Shown: positions 9,440-21,740, counted from the first letter of the stretch. The stretch is 64,000 nt of DNA from Agrocybe praecox (GCA_964017145.1 OZ024845.1:3720001-3784000), one strand, 5' to 3'. Notes: generated by a model from the sequence alone, not told the origin. Translations and numbers: made by a program.

Positions 9440-12125
9440 AGGAGGCACTGGCAAGGAGGCAGCAACAGCAAGTACAGTTGTCGCCTATGATGTTTCTGGA
9501 TCTGTTCTCCAATTTTCCTTCGTCCTCGTTCGCATACCCAAGTTCGTTCCTACACCCTGGTGAGGCCTCAGCGAGTCGAAGCCATTGGCACTGCCTGGCT
9601 CGCCATCATTTTCATTGCACCATAGCCTACAGCAGAGTCGCCAGCAGCAACATCAACAACATTTGATACCTATTCTTGTCCTTACACCTACGGAGGAACG
9701 CAAGATGTTCCAGGAAGAAAGGCGGAAATTCGAGCCAATGGCACAGTTCCATCTACCCCCTCCTGCTCCCCCTCATTGGCTTACTTCTGCTTCTCAGTCG
9801 AGCAGCCCATCGATATCGACGCTGCAGTCTTCCGCTATGAGTTCGCGTCCTGCACAGACGGTGGTGCATGTGCACACGCAGCGGGTAGTCACTGACGAAG
9901 GGTACAATACGCTCTTATTAACCAGGGGTGGCTCTCTCGTTACGAGTCCCGTTACAGCAGATAGTCCTACGGATAGCATACAACCTACGACTCCTACGAG
10001 AACGCTGAGCCCTCCTCAACTTCATCCTTCGCTGTTGCATCAACGTCCTGTACATTATCACATCCAACAACAGCAACTACGGGAGCGTGAAAGGGAAAGA
10101 GAAAGGCGGTACCAACATCACTTACAGCATATGCCGAGCAATGTCACCCTCTCCTCGCCATCTTCTTCATAATCGTTGGTGATGACTTCCGTGTCGTCCT
10201 CTCGTGCTGGTCCGGGTCCTGGCGGTGCTGGGTCCGGTATGAATACGAGCAGGCAAGCTTCGTATTCTTCGTATTCGCAATATTCAAATCCCATATCGCC
10301 GTTAGCGGGTCAGTCGCCGATTGACGCTAGTTATTATTCGGTTTCGGACGATAACAATGATGATTTCAATGAGGAGGGAGGAGGGGCACAATATGCGAGG
10401 GTTAGGAATGCACTTGTGAGTAGTGGTGCTTTTGATGGTGGTGCTCTTGGCGGAGGAGGGTTTATACGTCCGCACGGCACGCGCCATCGGTTACAACATT
10501 CGACTTCGATGCCGCTTGCTTCTATTCGTGGTACAACTTCGGGATTAAGTTCTTCAGGTCCTGTTGGTTCGAGTGCAGGTGCAGGACCGAATTCAGGCTC
10601 TGGAACCTATGGGTTGAGAAGCCCAGGAGGAGGAATTATTCCTGCTCAGTCTCTACCCTCTTCACCTCCTCGTTCGCCTGTTATTTCTCGTTATGGAACT
10701 GTAGTTACATCCAACCCCAGATTAACGTCTAATCATGCACTTCCGAACAGTAAAACGACCACAGTAGCATCACTTACTGCTGCTTCGAGTACCACAACTA
10801 CGGCGACGAATACGCCACAGTCCAACACCACACGCCCGCCTGTTACGACGATGAGGAGCTCGACTATGCAGACTTACCTCATCGATACGCCCATTTTGTC
10901 GCCTGAGAAAATCGCACAGTTGGAGGCGGAGGCAGCAGCGGGTATACCATATTCCTTCCCGAAGTATCCTGATCCGTCGTTGAGGTTGACTAAGGCTGCA
11001 AGTTCGAACGTGAGTACTAGCACGGCAACTCCAACTCCAACTACGAGCACGACCATGATTGGCAATGCAAGGATGTTCACGAACACAAGGACAAGTGAGG
11101 CTCAGAGCACCGTCGCATCTGGTTCTGGTTCTAGACGAGGAGCAGATGGACCGGCGGTACAACTCCTTGCTGTCAAACGTAGTCCGGAGAGGGAGAGGGG
11201 AATATTGAGGAAGAAGTTGAGTGGGATGAGTGTGAGTGGTGATGTGATTACGAATAGCGGAGGGAAAGGAGGTGTTACTACTGGGAAAGGTGTCAAAGGA
11301 GGAGCGGAAGAGATAGGTGGCGGAAGTAGTAGCTCACCTGGCACGGTCAAGCAGAAGCCCAAGCTGGCCCTTCATGGCTTGGAAGGATCAAGTGCTGCTG
11401 CTGCTGCTGCTGTCAGTGCCGCTGCGAATACAGAGATCCATTCACCCACCCAGGCAACGAAGAGTTATCAATATCAGCAACAAGCACAACATCGGAATAG
11501 GATCCCAAATGCATTGAGGAGTCCTACGCTGATGATGAGTGCTGCTGGGCTGGCACATTCCTCTGCGTCGACCTCAGCTTCGGGCTACGCTGTCAACTCT
11601 GCATCGAGCTCGTCTTCGACTATGTCTGCTTCGGGCATACCGCTACCAGTACCACCAGTTCCTGCACAACAGGCTCAACCCCCTCCTCCATCCAGTGGTG
11701 CGACGGGCACGATATCAGCCATCCTACGACGCGTTCGCTCTGGCTCGAGTTTGAATTTGCGGTTGGATTCGAATAGGGATGGTGGGAAGAGCAGTGCTAG
11801 CCCGCCGATGCCTTTGTCCCCCATTGCGAGTGCGAGTGCTGGTGTGAGGTCGTTTTCGCCGCCTGTTCCGGGTGCAGGTGCAAGTGGAAGTGGAAGTGGG
11901 GGTGGTGGTCCAAGGGGGAGAGGTGCAGGTTCGCAATCGCCCCCTGTGCCGGGTGTTGGACTGGACAGAGATGTTGGTGGTGGTGCGAGTAATGCGAATA
12001 GGGAGAGAGAGATGTCCCCTGGTCCGTTGTTACCTGCGAATCAGAATCAGGGTGGAAGTACGGGTAGTGGGAAGAAGTTGAGGAAGGGTGCGTTGGATTC
12101 GTGGAGGAGGCGAGGAGGAGGGTGA
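9440..12125 (+). pseudogene. Long Ser/Gly/Gln-rich low-complexity protein, one in-frame stop
   Basis: From about 9585 to 12125 a single frame encodes roughly 845 residues, broken only by a TAA at 10170-10172. It is rich in Ser, Gly, Thr, Pro and Gln, has an Arg-Glu repeat (RERERERERR), polyalanine from GCT repeats near 11400, and one more ordinary segment (ILSPEKIAQLEAEAAAGIPY, then SFPKYPDPSLRLTKA). No catalytic domain is recognised. It may be a regulatory or scaffold protein tail; a function cannot be given. It is classed as broken because of the stop and the missing clear start. Confidence 0.45.
10261..10330 (+). repeat. 70-bp segment duplicated at 12197-12266
   Basis: The 70 bases here recur with a few changes about 1.9 kb downstream, just after the Ser/Gly-rich frame ends. 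The second copy continues in unrelated sequence, so it is a partial local duplication. Confidence 0.75.
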
Positions 12126-12196
12126 TGATGCTGAAGATGTTATAATTCTTTTTCTTTTTCTTTTCCTCCTCTTTTTCTTGTTTTGCAGGCATACTT

Positions 12197-12266
12197 CATA
12201 TTCTTCGTATTCGCAACATTCAAATTCTGTATCGCCGTTAGCGGGTCAGTTGCCGATTGACGCTAG
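12197..12266 (+). repeat. Second copy of the 70-bp duplicated segment
   Basis: Near-identical to 10261-10330, including the run coding SYSQ-SN-ISPLAGQ-PIDAS in the first copy. It directly follows a pyrimidine-rich tract and a CAG, so it resembles a misplaced exon start. Confidence 0.75.
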
Positions 12267-12479
12267 CTTACCTGCTTTGCACTAACTCTTCCTCTACTCC
12301 CGCAGCCTATTGGACTCCTATACGCCTTTGTCAGCCGTCTCATCCTAGAGATCTCATCCCAGAGAAGAACCACTGCACGCCCGAAAGCTGCGCAGAGCTC
12401 ATCGACGTCGATGAACACTTACGACAACTCGGATTTCTCCTGCTGGATCGGCGACGACTAGACGGTTTACCAGCTCCTG

Positions 12480-13490
12480 CCCCGTACGTACGATGAAGAT
12501 GTGGATGGTTTCATGCCGAGACCGATACCAGCCTTCGTCCACGTAGCCTGGGCAACCGTATTGGTTGATCTTATCGACTCTGGCTCTGTATATCGACTCT
12601 GGCTCTGTACTTGTCTTTGCGCGTCGACGACTTTGAGAGGGTGCTGGCTGCTGCTGGGTGGAACGACGTCCACAACGAAGGGTTCACGTTCACCAATGTC
12701 CTGGGAAGGCAGAAAGCAGATGAACCACTCACGGAGCTGTAACCGCATTACGTTCAACACCACCCTTCGGATTGTCAAATGATCTCAACGATCAGCATGG
12801 ACAGCATCAATTTGATCAGATGCCGGATAAGCAGAACGATGCACTCAAGTTCTTTCAAATCCTTTCATTATGCAGTACACAGCCTCTGCATCGTCGCCGG
12901 CGACCAAGGAGAAGCTTAGCCATCCGTATCCAGAACAATGACCTACACCACCTCAACATGAACATCGCTCGTACGTTCCCTGGATATGGATCCCAGAACT
13001 ACCTAGAGCCGTTACTAGGGTCAATGAGGTCTTTCTTTTGGGTGGTTTTTGTAGGCGAAAGTAGTGCCGCTGGTGAGAATGGTGGTAGTGTGCGCTGGGC
13101 GAGCAGGGGCTGCCGTCGTCGTCGTCATCTTCGTCGACTGTTGTGAGTGTGGATTTGGATCCGGTCGATCCTGCGACGCCGTTGAGCGCAATTCATCCTT
13201 GGGTTCAGCCTACACACCACCCGCACCCGCACCCGCACCCGCACCCTCATTCACACCGGTGTCAGCACCCACATTCGCATTCGCACTCGCACTCGGGCAT
13301 TGATACAGTTCTCGCCGGTGTTAGCTTCCCGTATTCCACTTCCTCGGTATCAACATCAGCATCGGCCGTTGAATCGCCTGCGCCTTCCTCTTTTGACAAT
13401 GCCGGTGATGTCTTTGCCCTTCCTGTGGCGGCGTCGATCCGAATTCGACCTACGATATGGCCACATATGTCCACTGCAGTAAGCTAGCAG
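12480..13490 (+). pseudogene. His-repeat protein relic, paralogous to 37.5-38.6 kb
   Basis: The plus strand carries scattered coding-like pieces: FTNV near 12690, RRPRRSLAIRIQNNDLHHLN near 12900, and a His/Pro tract (HPHPHPHPHPHSH and HSHSHSHSGID) at 13210-13300 followed by VSFPYSTSSVST and VESPAPSSFD. The same order appears at 37600-38400 outside the transposon, with HSHLHSHSGIDTALTGVNFP. Frames are broken in both copies. No family is recognised. The histidine tract comes from an ACCCGC-type microsatellite followed by CAY-rich DNA. Confidence 0.45.
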
Positions 13491-13499
13491 CAGCAGCAG

Positions 13500-14245
13500 T
13501 CCGATGTCATTATCAGCCTGATAGTGTTTCGTCTGGCGTCAATGCAATGTATCAGCATGCAGACAATGGATACTGGATGCGGTCCTCCATCTTCCGTCAT
13601 TGTCGTCGCGTGTAATTTTGCCTCCAAGGAGAAAACAACGCGAAGAGAAGGGCCAAAAGCAAAAGGAGATAGGCGCATGAGAAAGCGACTGCGGGTGACG
13701 GAGAAAGCGGAGAAGGGGAGATGGAAGGAAGGGAGAAAGCCCGCAGGATCTAGCATTTTAACAAATCAGCGTGCATAGAGCGACGGACGACACATACCGG
13801 AACACAATAAATTTTCCATATGATGAAACGGTCCACGTCAACCCCCTTGTGTATTCCTAGCGGACTCTCTGTGGTGTCTGCAGACCTTCGTTTGAAATGG
13901 GTGCGCACTGAGCTGCACAAGGTGGATACGCTGCCAGGTGGTGGGCCAGCGACCACGTTCTATGACTTTGTTGGTCCTAGCCCCGTCAACCTTTGGAGTA
14001 CTTCTGATGAATACAGTCTACTGTGCTCGGTGACTCGTTATCAAATATAACATTCATGCGCCATACTCATGAAGACCTAGCAAGACTTCCCGTTCTCTAT
14101 CCGTATACCGGAGTCCACGCCGCCCACTATCGCACTTGGTCGCCAGCGTGTGTACGAGGGGTAAAAAGTATGATCGTACAAATTTCAAGTTCAAACCCGG
14201 TGCTCATTATTTGATCGCAGGGGTTTCCTCCGAAAAGCGAAATCA
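13500..14245. other. No gene recognised
   Basis: I see only short unsupported reading frames and a CAG triplet run near 13487. Nothing links it to a family. Confidence 0.4.
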
Positions 14246-16281
14246 GTGGTCGTCTCGTCTGTCGCGCCCATCATCGATAAACATGATTTTCACTCTACAT
14301 GGCCAGTATACTGTCAACCCTTTCAACCCCTCTCTCCTCTCCCCATTTTCACTAATCTTCCCTCCTCTTCCCCTTCAAATCGCGGTCCCTATCTCTCTTC
14401 TAGCCATCTTCTCGCTCCATCAATCCAAGACGTCGACTCTCAACCCATCGAAGGTGTTCTCGCCCTAGGTGACTCCGTCGGCAAGGTTCTCTTCCTCCAG
14501 GGCGAACCCATCCGTCTCGTCTCAAACGGCGCTCTCTATCATTCCCACAGAGAGCCAGCTCAGGAGTTCCAGGTCCTCAAGCAGCTCGGTATAGGAAGCT
14601 ACGCCGTCGTCTATCTCGTTCAAGAGGTCCTCTCTCGTCCCCAGAGCTCAGAAGACGGTCGCATGTCCACCATCGGTCTTATGGACTTTGACCAGAATCC
14701 TGCCCAGATTGTTTATGGTCGAAAATACGCTATCAAATGCTTGTCAAAGGCTAACCTCGATGAGGGGGCTCTAGCTTTGCAAATGTCCGAGGTTCGTTGT
14801 TCTTTGTGGGGAAAAAAACATGCATGCCAATTTCCTTTTTAGGTTACCATCCATCAATCCCTCGATTTGGATTCAAATATTGTCGCTCTCCGTAGAACTC
14901 TTGAAACAGACGCCTTCTTGCTCCTCCTCCTCGAGTATGTTTCAAGAGAAGATCTCTTTTACTTTCTAGAACAAGCAAGGGACCATTATGATATCGATAA
15001 TGCCCACACCACAGACTCGTCAGTCTCAACGTCTCATACTCCCCCAACTCCTAGCTTGCTTTCAAATCTACACCCCTCTCAATTGCTTTCTCATACATGT
15101 CTCTGTCTCATCTCTTCCATGTTTTGTCAAACCTGTGATGCCGTAGCAGCCTGCCATGCACAGCAAGTCTTCCATTGTGATATCAAGCCCGAAAACTTTA
15201 TCGTCACTGATGGTGCCTACACTACTTCTGATGGTCGTCTCGAATGCAAGGTCATCGTCAAGCTTACAGACTTTGGCCTTTCCACCACCAACGAAGAATC
15301 GGCTGATATGGATTGCGGCAGCGTCCCTTACATGAGCTATGGTCAGTCTTTTCCCTTTCTTTATTCAAAACAAGTTCTTGACCCACGCTCTAGAATGCAG
15401 GAACAATGTCGCTCCTACTTATCGTCCTCGTGCTGCCGATGTCTGGTCATTGGGCATTGTCTTGACCAACATGTATGTCTTTTTTTTCTAGTCAAATATT
15501 GTTATTCATTTCCGACAGGCTGTACCATGTCAACCCGTGGACCGACATCACACAAGATGCTTGCTCTTCTTTTGCGCTTTACCTCAACCAATCTCTTGAA
15601 AGGGAAATCAGTATGGCATCAAAGTCCTCATCACATCGTTCGGCTTCCACCAAGTGGTCCCCTCCTGTGGGGGCTGCATTCGAGCTGGCGTCTATGTATG
15701 CTCTTCCTGCCGCGATGTTGACAAACACTCGACCTTCCTCCGTCTCCGCATCCACACAGGCATCTGCTGCTGCTTCTGTACCAATACCCGTCACCAAGAA
15801 ACCATCGAAATGGAAACTCAGCTTTGGCAAAAACAGTGCTTCAGCCCTTACAAGTGCTGCTGCTGGTGGTCGTCGTGTTTCTCTCAGTCGGAGAAGTATC
15901 TCCTCCACGTCATTGGACCTTTCCCCATCACAGGCAAAGGCAACGACTGCCAGCAACGTGAGCAGTCTTCCCAATGGTCTTAATGCTCCGAACCCACTTC
16001 CTTCTGGTATTCCTTCCAAGGCCGAGTCGGAAGCTGCCTCTACCTGGAGTCGAGGTCGCTGTGCCAGGGATATGCACGCCCCACTTCGTTCTTTACCACC
16101 TCCACAGAACATCAGCCCCACTCGGGTTCCTGCCACACCAGCTTCTCCCAATCCGGTGAAGACTGAATGGCTCTCTGCCGAGGAGGAGAAACGGCGCTTC
16201 CAGCAAGCCCAGGCTGCCATTGCCCGAACTCAGCGTGTAGCACCAGATTCCCGCACCTACCCACACAAGAGACATCTCTGA
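14246..16281 (+). pseudogene. Ser/Thr protein kinase relic (SKS1/RAN1-like), C-lobe deleted, HCD for HRD
   Basis: Four exons (14246-14791, 14843-15341, 15394-15472, 15519-16281) join in frame to about 628 codons, but no ATG opens the frame. Kinase landmarks are the Gly loop LGIGSYAVVYLV, the VAIK Lys in YAIKCLSKANL, CDIKPENFIV, the metal-binding DFGLST, and the APE-region equivalent GSVPYMSYECRNNVAPTY, then AADVWSLGIVL. The catalytic-loop HRD reads HCD, a C-to-T change at CpG. After NPWTDITQDACSSFALYLNQ the frame passes straight into SLEREISMASKSSSHR, so the rest of the C-lobe is missing. It resembles nutrient- or meiosis-linked agaric kinases, but this copy is very probably inactive. Confidence 0.75.
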
Positions 16282-16320
16282 TCCAAAACTGCAATCATCT
16301 GGCAACAGTGTGTTGGATCC

Positions 16321-16590
16321 CCCGTTTCATCACCTGATGGGACGATAACAACACCTGAACAAGACTGCTTCAAGATCGAGCGAGCCATCGTAGAAGGTTG
16401 TGATGGTTATAGTGCAGCTGATCTAGCTGCGCTTGTGAAATAAGCTGGTGTAAACTCTGAGACACTCTCAGAGCTTTGGATAAAATGGATGAAAATGTTG
16501 AAAGCCCTAATGTTCTTGTTGGGCTGGAGGATTTCGCTCAGGCCATGGAGGAGGTCACCCCGAGCGTCAGTCTGCGCAGAGGAAAAAATA
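16321..16590 (+). pseudogene. RIX7/NVL-like AAA ATPase C-terminal relic
   Basis: One frame reads CFKIERAIVEGCDGYSAADL, then AALVK, a TAA stop, then AGV and ETLSELW. A second frame continues DKMDENVESPNVLVGLEDFA, then QAMEEVTPSVS. The GYSGADLAALVREAG and HFxxAMExVTPSVS motifs are the end of the second AAA module of ribosome-biogenesis ATPases of the RIX7/NVL type. Only about 85 residues remain, with a stop where Glu is expected and a frameshift. The ATPase core is absent. Confidence 0.65.
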
Positions 16591-18304
16591 CCACAACATT
16601 GACAGTCGCGAACAAGGCATTATCAGAGAGAACTTGGATCCATGAAGCACGCGAACTCCCGACTGAAATTCTGACATCACGTGGATACTTCGTTGACACT
16701 GCTCAAGATAGCTTCGTTGTCTTCTTCATCTCCTTCACATCCGCATAAACCCCCCATTCGATCTGCATTGTCCTCAGCGTCAACTTTGACTCCAGCATCC
16801 CACCTCACCGACTACTTCAGCATTTCCTTCAGCTGCGAATCAGTGGTTCCACCTGGTCAATTTCAGACGACGATGACAGCACTAGCAGCAGCTTTTCTCG
16901 GTCACATTCATGCTCCAGTACTTGCTTCACCTGGCATGCGAAACATAACACCAGAGAAGAAAAGGAAAAAAATACCAGTGTCGTTGTCTCTAATAGAGGC
17001 TTATAAACGCCAAGAACGCACGCGCAAGGCATTGGAACGGATCACGAAGGATGAAGACAATAACAACAACGATGTGGTTGAAGAAGGAGAGGCTGAAGAA
17101 CACGGCGGCGGCGACAACAACGAGAGTGACGAACACAAGCCAATACCACTATCAGCTCCATTGTCGTCATCGACCTCTCGTCCAGAAATGATGTCCGTCG
17201 ATTCGTATTACGGTGTCAATACAGGAAGAGGTGCTGTGACACCCGCGGCGGTGTTGCTTGCCTCGTGAGGCGAAGAACGGGCGAAGAACGAGAGCAAGAG
17301 GGGCAGCAGAGGATAGTAGAGAGGTTGAGAGGCATCTGAGGATGCAGTTGGATAAGACTAGGGATGTGAAGCGGAGTGGGTTGGGTGAGTTGTGTTTTTT
17401 TTTATTTTTTTATTTTTATTTTAAATTCGGGCGTTCTCAGTCTTTTCTTCTTTACTCCTTTTCTTTGTTCATCTTTATTTCTTTTATTACTGCCGCGGGC
17501 ACCCTTACTTCATGTCCTCTCTCACATTTCTCGCTGTGATGTATTTTGATTTTATTCCCACTGCTCTCCTCCAACCCTTGTACATGAACCAACCAACTAA
17601 CCTACTCTTTTTATCCATCCAGCATCCCTACTCAAACCCATCACTATGCATTCTATGTCCACATCCACGACCACAACCTCAACCATCACAACCTCCATAA
17701 TCACAGACCCAAACACAGAACCCGACCCACCCACAGACTATGGTGCAGATGACAACAGTGCTGCCGACCTCATTGCATGTGCACGCGGCGGAAGCTTGGG
17801 CACGCTCGGTGCGTTCGCGGGTATTTATGCTCATGTGTATGGTTGTGGGGGATGAGGCCAGAGGAGAGTGTCCAGTTGCGAGTCCGGTTTCGGCTGCAGC
17901 TGTGGAAGAAGGGGATAAAGGAGCGAGGGAGTGAGGAAGATGTACCAGCAGCAGTAGCAGCAGGTAAATGACCATATCAACAACGATTAGCAACAGCAGC
18001 ACGACATCAAGTTTGGAAAGTGTTGTTGGTGCTGGAACAGCTGCGTGAAGTCGTCAGCCTCAACTTGGACCTCAGTATCAGCCCCAATGTCAATCAAACC
18101 CAAATCCACCTCGTTTAGTGTCTGCGAAAGTCTGGGGAGTTTTGCGGGATATGGTTATGGGTGTGGGCTCGGAAGTTTGAGTTATGGCGGATTGGGTTCG
18201 GGGCCAAGGACAGGCGCAGTTTATAAGAACATTACAGCATAATCTTTCTTACTCTTTGTACTAGTGTACCGTTTTTATCAACTCTCTAACTGCAGAATAC
18301 ATCT
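16591..18304 (+). other. Low-complexity coding-like tract, no recognised gene
   Basis: Plus-strand frames at 16681-17268 (Ser/Thr-rich, then an acidic and Asn-rich run with RTRKALERITKDED) and 17646-18240 (Thr-rich) look like pieces of disordered proteins. No family match and no consistent splicing are apparent. A T-rich stretch at 17395-17480 separates them. Confidence 0.35.
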
Positions 18305-18323
18305 AGGTAAATTGTCTCGAAAA
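18305..18323 (+). repeat. Right copy of imperfect 19-bp direct repeat
   Basis: AGGTAAATTGTCTCGAAAA, 17 of 19 identical to 8549-8567. Transposon-type gene content resumes immediately downstream. Confidence 0.45.
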
Positions 18324-18472
18324 TGCGCACTCATTCTCCTTATGTCCTTGCGATCACATGATTTAAATTCTTTCCGTTGCCGCGTTACGACGCGACTCCA
18401 ACGCGACTCGACTTCTAATATCATAACATCTATTTGTGCAGCATCCTCCACAACGTGTTTTGAATTACTGCT

Positions 18473-21400
18473 ATGTCTCTACTCCGACTTAAGCCTGGTG
18501 AACTGCGAGATCTTGCAGGCTTTCTGCGACAATCTGGCAGCACACTTCCTAGCTCTCTTGCTCCTCTGCTGGCAAAATTGGATTTTGAAGTCAACCGGCT
18601 TCAAGTCGCTATTAATGTTGGGGTAAGACACATATTTCTCTTACAAGCCTATTCTAACAAGTGTCCCAGGTACAACAAAATGGTTATATAACCCCTGAAA
18701 GCATGCCCATGCCTGACTGTTCTCCAAGCATATCCTTGTCTGTTTCTTCTGGGGCTCTTGATGCCGTGCCTGTTTTTTCTGAATGTGAGCTGGCCCCTGT
18801 AGTCCATGATGCCCATTCTTCTGTGAGTAATTATATTTCCTTGTTATTCTCTTGCTAACCTCAATGCAGCCCTCTTTTCAATATCCAAACAATACTGGAA
18901 ATAAGAGGCTCCGTAGCCTTGAGAGTGTTACACGAGGGTCTGAGGTACAAGAAGATGAGGATGGGCCAGAATCAGAGGAGGAGCTTGGGGATTATGGAGA
19001 AGGTGCACAACTAGACGCTCCAGATGACTCAGTGGTTTCAAGAGGTCGTAGCAAGAAGAAGCAAAAGAAGCAGGATATTTTAAAACGTGGTGCTGCTTCT
19101 CCGGCCCGCTGGAAAATTGTTCCTCGACGCCCAGCTAATGAAGTTTACTATGATGACCCATCATTTTCAAGCGCCATCATGCAAGGATCTCTTCCAGAGC
19201 CTGAACCCCAGATATTGTCTGATCATGGCTCCTTCTTCATGTCCGATCTTTGCCATTTTTGTGATACTCTCCTTTCAGCCATTAAACTCAACATTCCCCA
19301 TCCTGGAACTCATCTATTCAAAGATCTCATTCCGTCTTTGGCAACAAAGGGTACAGCAAAAGACTATATGGTTGTAAACTCCTTGGAAAGTTTGGCGTTC
19401 CGGTGCATTGAATCAGAAAATATGGCTGCTCAATTGGATTTCACATATATGATCAACTGCATTCAACTTCGCTGCAAAGTGATTAGGTATGAAAAGCATT
19501 TATTTGTTGTTTACAGATGCTGAATATGCTTTAGTGTGTGTCGAACATTTAAAAGGAACAGAACTACAGTTTTGGAGTCTATTAAAGTCCAAAGCGGCAA
19601 AGGACCGAAGACCCTTGCTAAGTACTATGATGATGGCTCCAAATTTTGTTTTCTGGCAGCAGGCGGTAGGGTTTTTCTATATATTGTGAGATATGTGGGA
19701 TAATTGGTGTGCTTTAGGCAGCGTATATCTTTTGGCACTAATTGCTGCCTCCAGACTTCGTTCAGAGGTCCGTTTTTTAACGGGTGATATTATAACTCGA
19801 CTTAGCCATCTTCTTCGTTGCCCAAGCGAAGGTAAGCCTTATTATTTAATGTGTCACAATTTACTGATTATTTTCATATTTAGAGGACTCAATTGGCCGC
19901 CGAGTAATGACATCTATTATTCCTGCTGTACAATGCCTCCGATCTACTTACAGGATGACATTATCCACTATGTTTGATCAGAATCTTCTCTTTGAGCACG
20001 GTATAGTCCCTCAAATTGAAATATCTCAAATTGACAGAAGCGATGAGTTCTTTGACAAAATTATGTTCAAGTAAGTCCTTTGTTGTTATTTTCATTGTGA
20101 TCTAATCCAACATATTCTGCAGCTCCTTCGTCAAAGAGCGATGCTGGAGAACATGGGCTCCATGTTCTTCCCCGCTCACTACACCACCTCCTTTAATTCC
20201 TTCTTATGTTACTGGATACATTATGACGACAAGTCATGCACCTTCGGTTGAAGAGCCATACTCTGCTCCCCCTTCCCCTCTTTCGGAGCCAGACGAAGAT
20301 ATTGAGGAGCCTCAAGAACTTCCAGCAAAGAATGATATCAAGATCATCAATACCAATTTCAATCTGGGACTGGAACATAATATAAAGGTTACGTATAATC
20401 AAAACAATACAAGACAACGTTGGTTCCGATCACAGAAAGAAAGAAAATCTGCCTCAAAAGTGAACACGCCCAAGAACTTGGATGATTTTGAAACTAAAGT
20501 AAGTTCCATATCATTCACATTGATAGACTCTGACGCACTTTATTTTTATTACAGCTACAAGACCAGCTCAAAGATGGAAGAAAGTATGGTGATGATTACC
20601 TTTATTTGAGCCACGATATTCATGAAGGGTATTTTTTTTATTTTGTGATTTTAATTTTAATTAACTAATCCTCATTTGTAGAAAACGTGTTCGTATCAAC
20701 CATAGTAATGGGGATATGTTTATGATTTCTTGTCCTGATATGCCAGAGCACCTTCGAAAAAATTTGGCTGATTCTCTCAAAGTCGCTTGTCCAGGCAAAA
20801 TAAAAGTGACCGACTCAGAGAAAGAAGGCATGAAATTTGAAATATTTGAGGCTCATCATTATGATTGGTATAACCGTTATTCTACAAAGGTTAGTCTTTT
20901 ATATTTTTGAGAATTAGTTTTGAGTAATGCGTTATGTTATAGGGTGTAGGCGCTCCAGCAAATGTTGATCCATCTTCCTTAATGAGGAAAGGCAAAAAGC
21001 GTAGGAATAACACCTCACAATTTATTCCCAGAATGTCAAAGGAGGCGCAAGAGAACATGGAACTATACAACAGCATCATGAATTCATTTGAAGAGGTTTT
21101 TGAGTGGATCCGGCAAACGGTACTGTGTCTATTAAGCTTGTTGTATATTGCTATATTAACTTTTATATTCAGCTTAAAGAGGTGCTTCCAAAGGAATACG
21201 AAATCATCTCATTATATGCCGATATTCTTCCTGGCGACAGCTTTTCTCCTCTTGAGCCCTTTTCTGGCCTGGTTGTTAACTTTAATGCAACGACCAGGTT
21301 ACACAGGGATTTCAATGATATGCTGCTCTGCATTGTCCTCGCTATTACTAGCGATGACTGCGTAGGAGGGGACCTCTGCTTAATGGAGCCTGGAATCCGT

Positions 21401-21595
21401 CTTGAAATGAAGAACGGCCACATGGTAATTTTTCTTTCTACAAAAATCAGTCACTTCAATCTTCATTACAAAGGCGAACGGGGGTCCTTTGTTTTACATT
21501 CTGATAATTCTGGTAATGATTGGGTCAACGACAGAAATGGTTGGTCACAATCTAATTATATGAACGTATTTTATAAGCATAGAAAGGGTCAATAG
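18473..21595 (+). CDS. TET/JBP-family 2-oxoglutarate/Fe(II) dioxygenase, many short introns
   Basis: A multi-exon gene starting ATG 18473 and ending TAG 21595. The N-terminal part is acidic and basic low complexity. The middle reads VCRTFKRNRTTVLESIKVQS, then GPKTLAKYYDDGSKFCFLAA and VYLLALIAASRLRSEVRFL, once a 48-nt intron (19488-19535) is removed. The C-terminal third is the oxygenase: LHRDFNDMLLCIVLA carries the HxD iron ligands, VGGDLCLMEPGIRLEMKNGH is the strand pair, and ISHFNLHYKGERGSFVLHSD supplies the distal His and the Arg that binds 2-oxoglutarate. These enzymes oxidise 5-methylcytosine or thymine in DNA. All catalytic residues are present. Fungal TET/JBP genes are known to travel with KDZ-type transposons (Iyer et al.); here the partner is a Plavaka element. 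The base modified is inferred. Confidence 0.85.
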
Positions 21596-21740
21596 TATAC
21601 ATTGTATGTACTTGTTTTGTCATGTTGAAAAGATCCCTCGTCAATTTGCATACATATCTTTAGTTCTTTCTCTCTTATTCTCTTCATCCATCATTCTTTT
21701 CACGCTCTCTTGAAATACACAATTCTTCTTTGCTATCAGG

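Larger units (their letters stand above)
8568..18304. other. Host-like relic block inside the giant transposon (9.7 kb)
   Basis: Unlike the transposon genes on either side, which splice cleanly and lack stops, this block holds broken fragments of ordinary fungal genes: an FAD oxidase C-terminus, a Ser/Gly-rich frame, a His-repeat protein, a protein kinase lacking part of its C-lobe and a RIX7-like AAA fragment. Part of it (about 12.5-13.5 kb) has a diverged counterpart outside the transposon at 37.5-38.6 kb. An imperfect 19-bp direct repeat borders it. No transposase or terminal repeats of its own were seen. Confidence 0.6.

Noticed and set aside
9289..9666. Gln-rich plus-strand frame overlapping the end of the FAD oxidase relic
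   Set aside because: It overlaps the recognisable BBE ending (YFGSHYSRLHDVKNIYDPC) in another frame and has no independent support.
13210..13300. His/Pro repeat that could look like a metal-binding domain
   Set aside because: It is encoded by a simple ACCCGC/CAY microsatellite in a frame-broken relic, so a functional claim is not justified.
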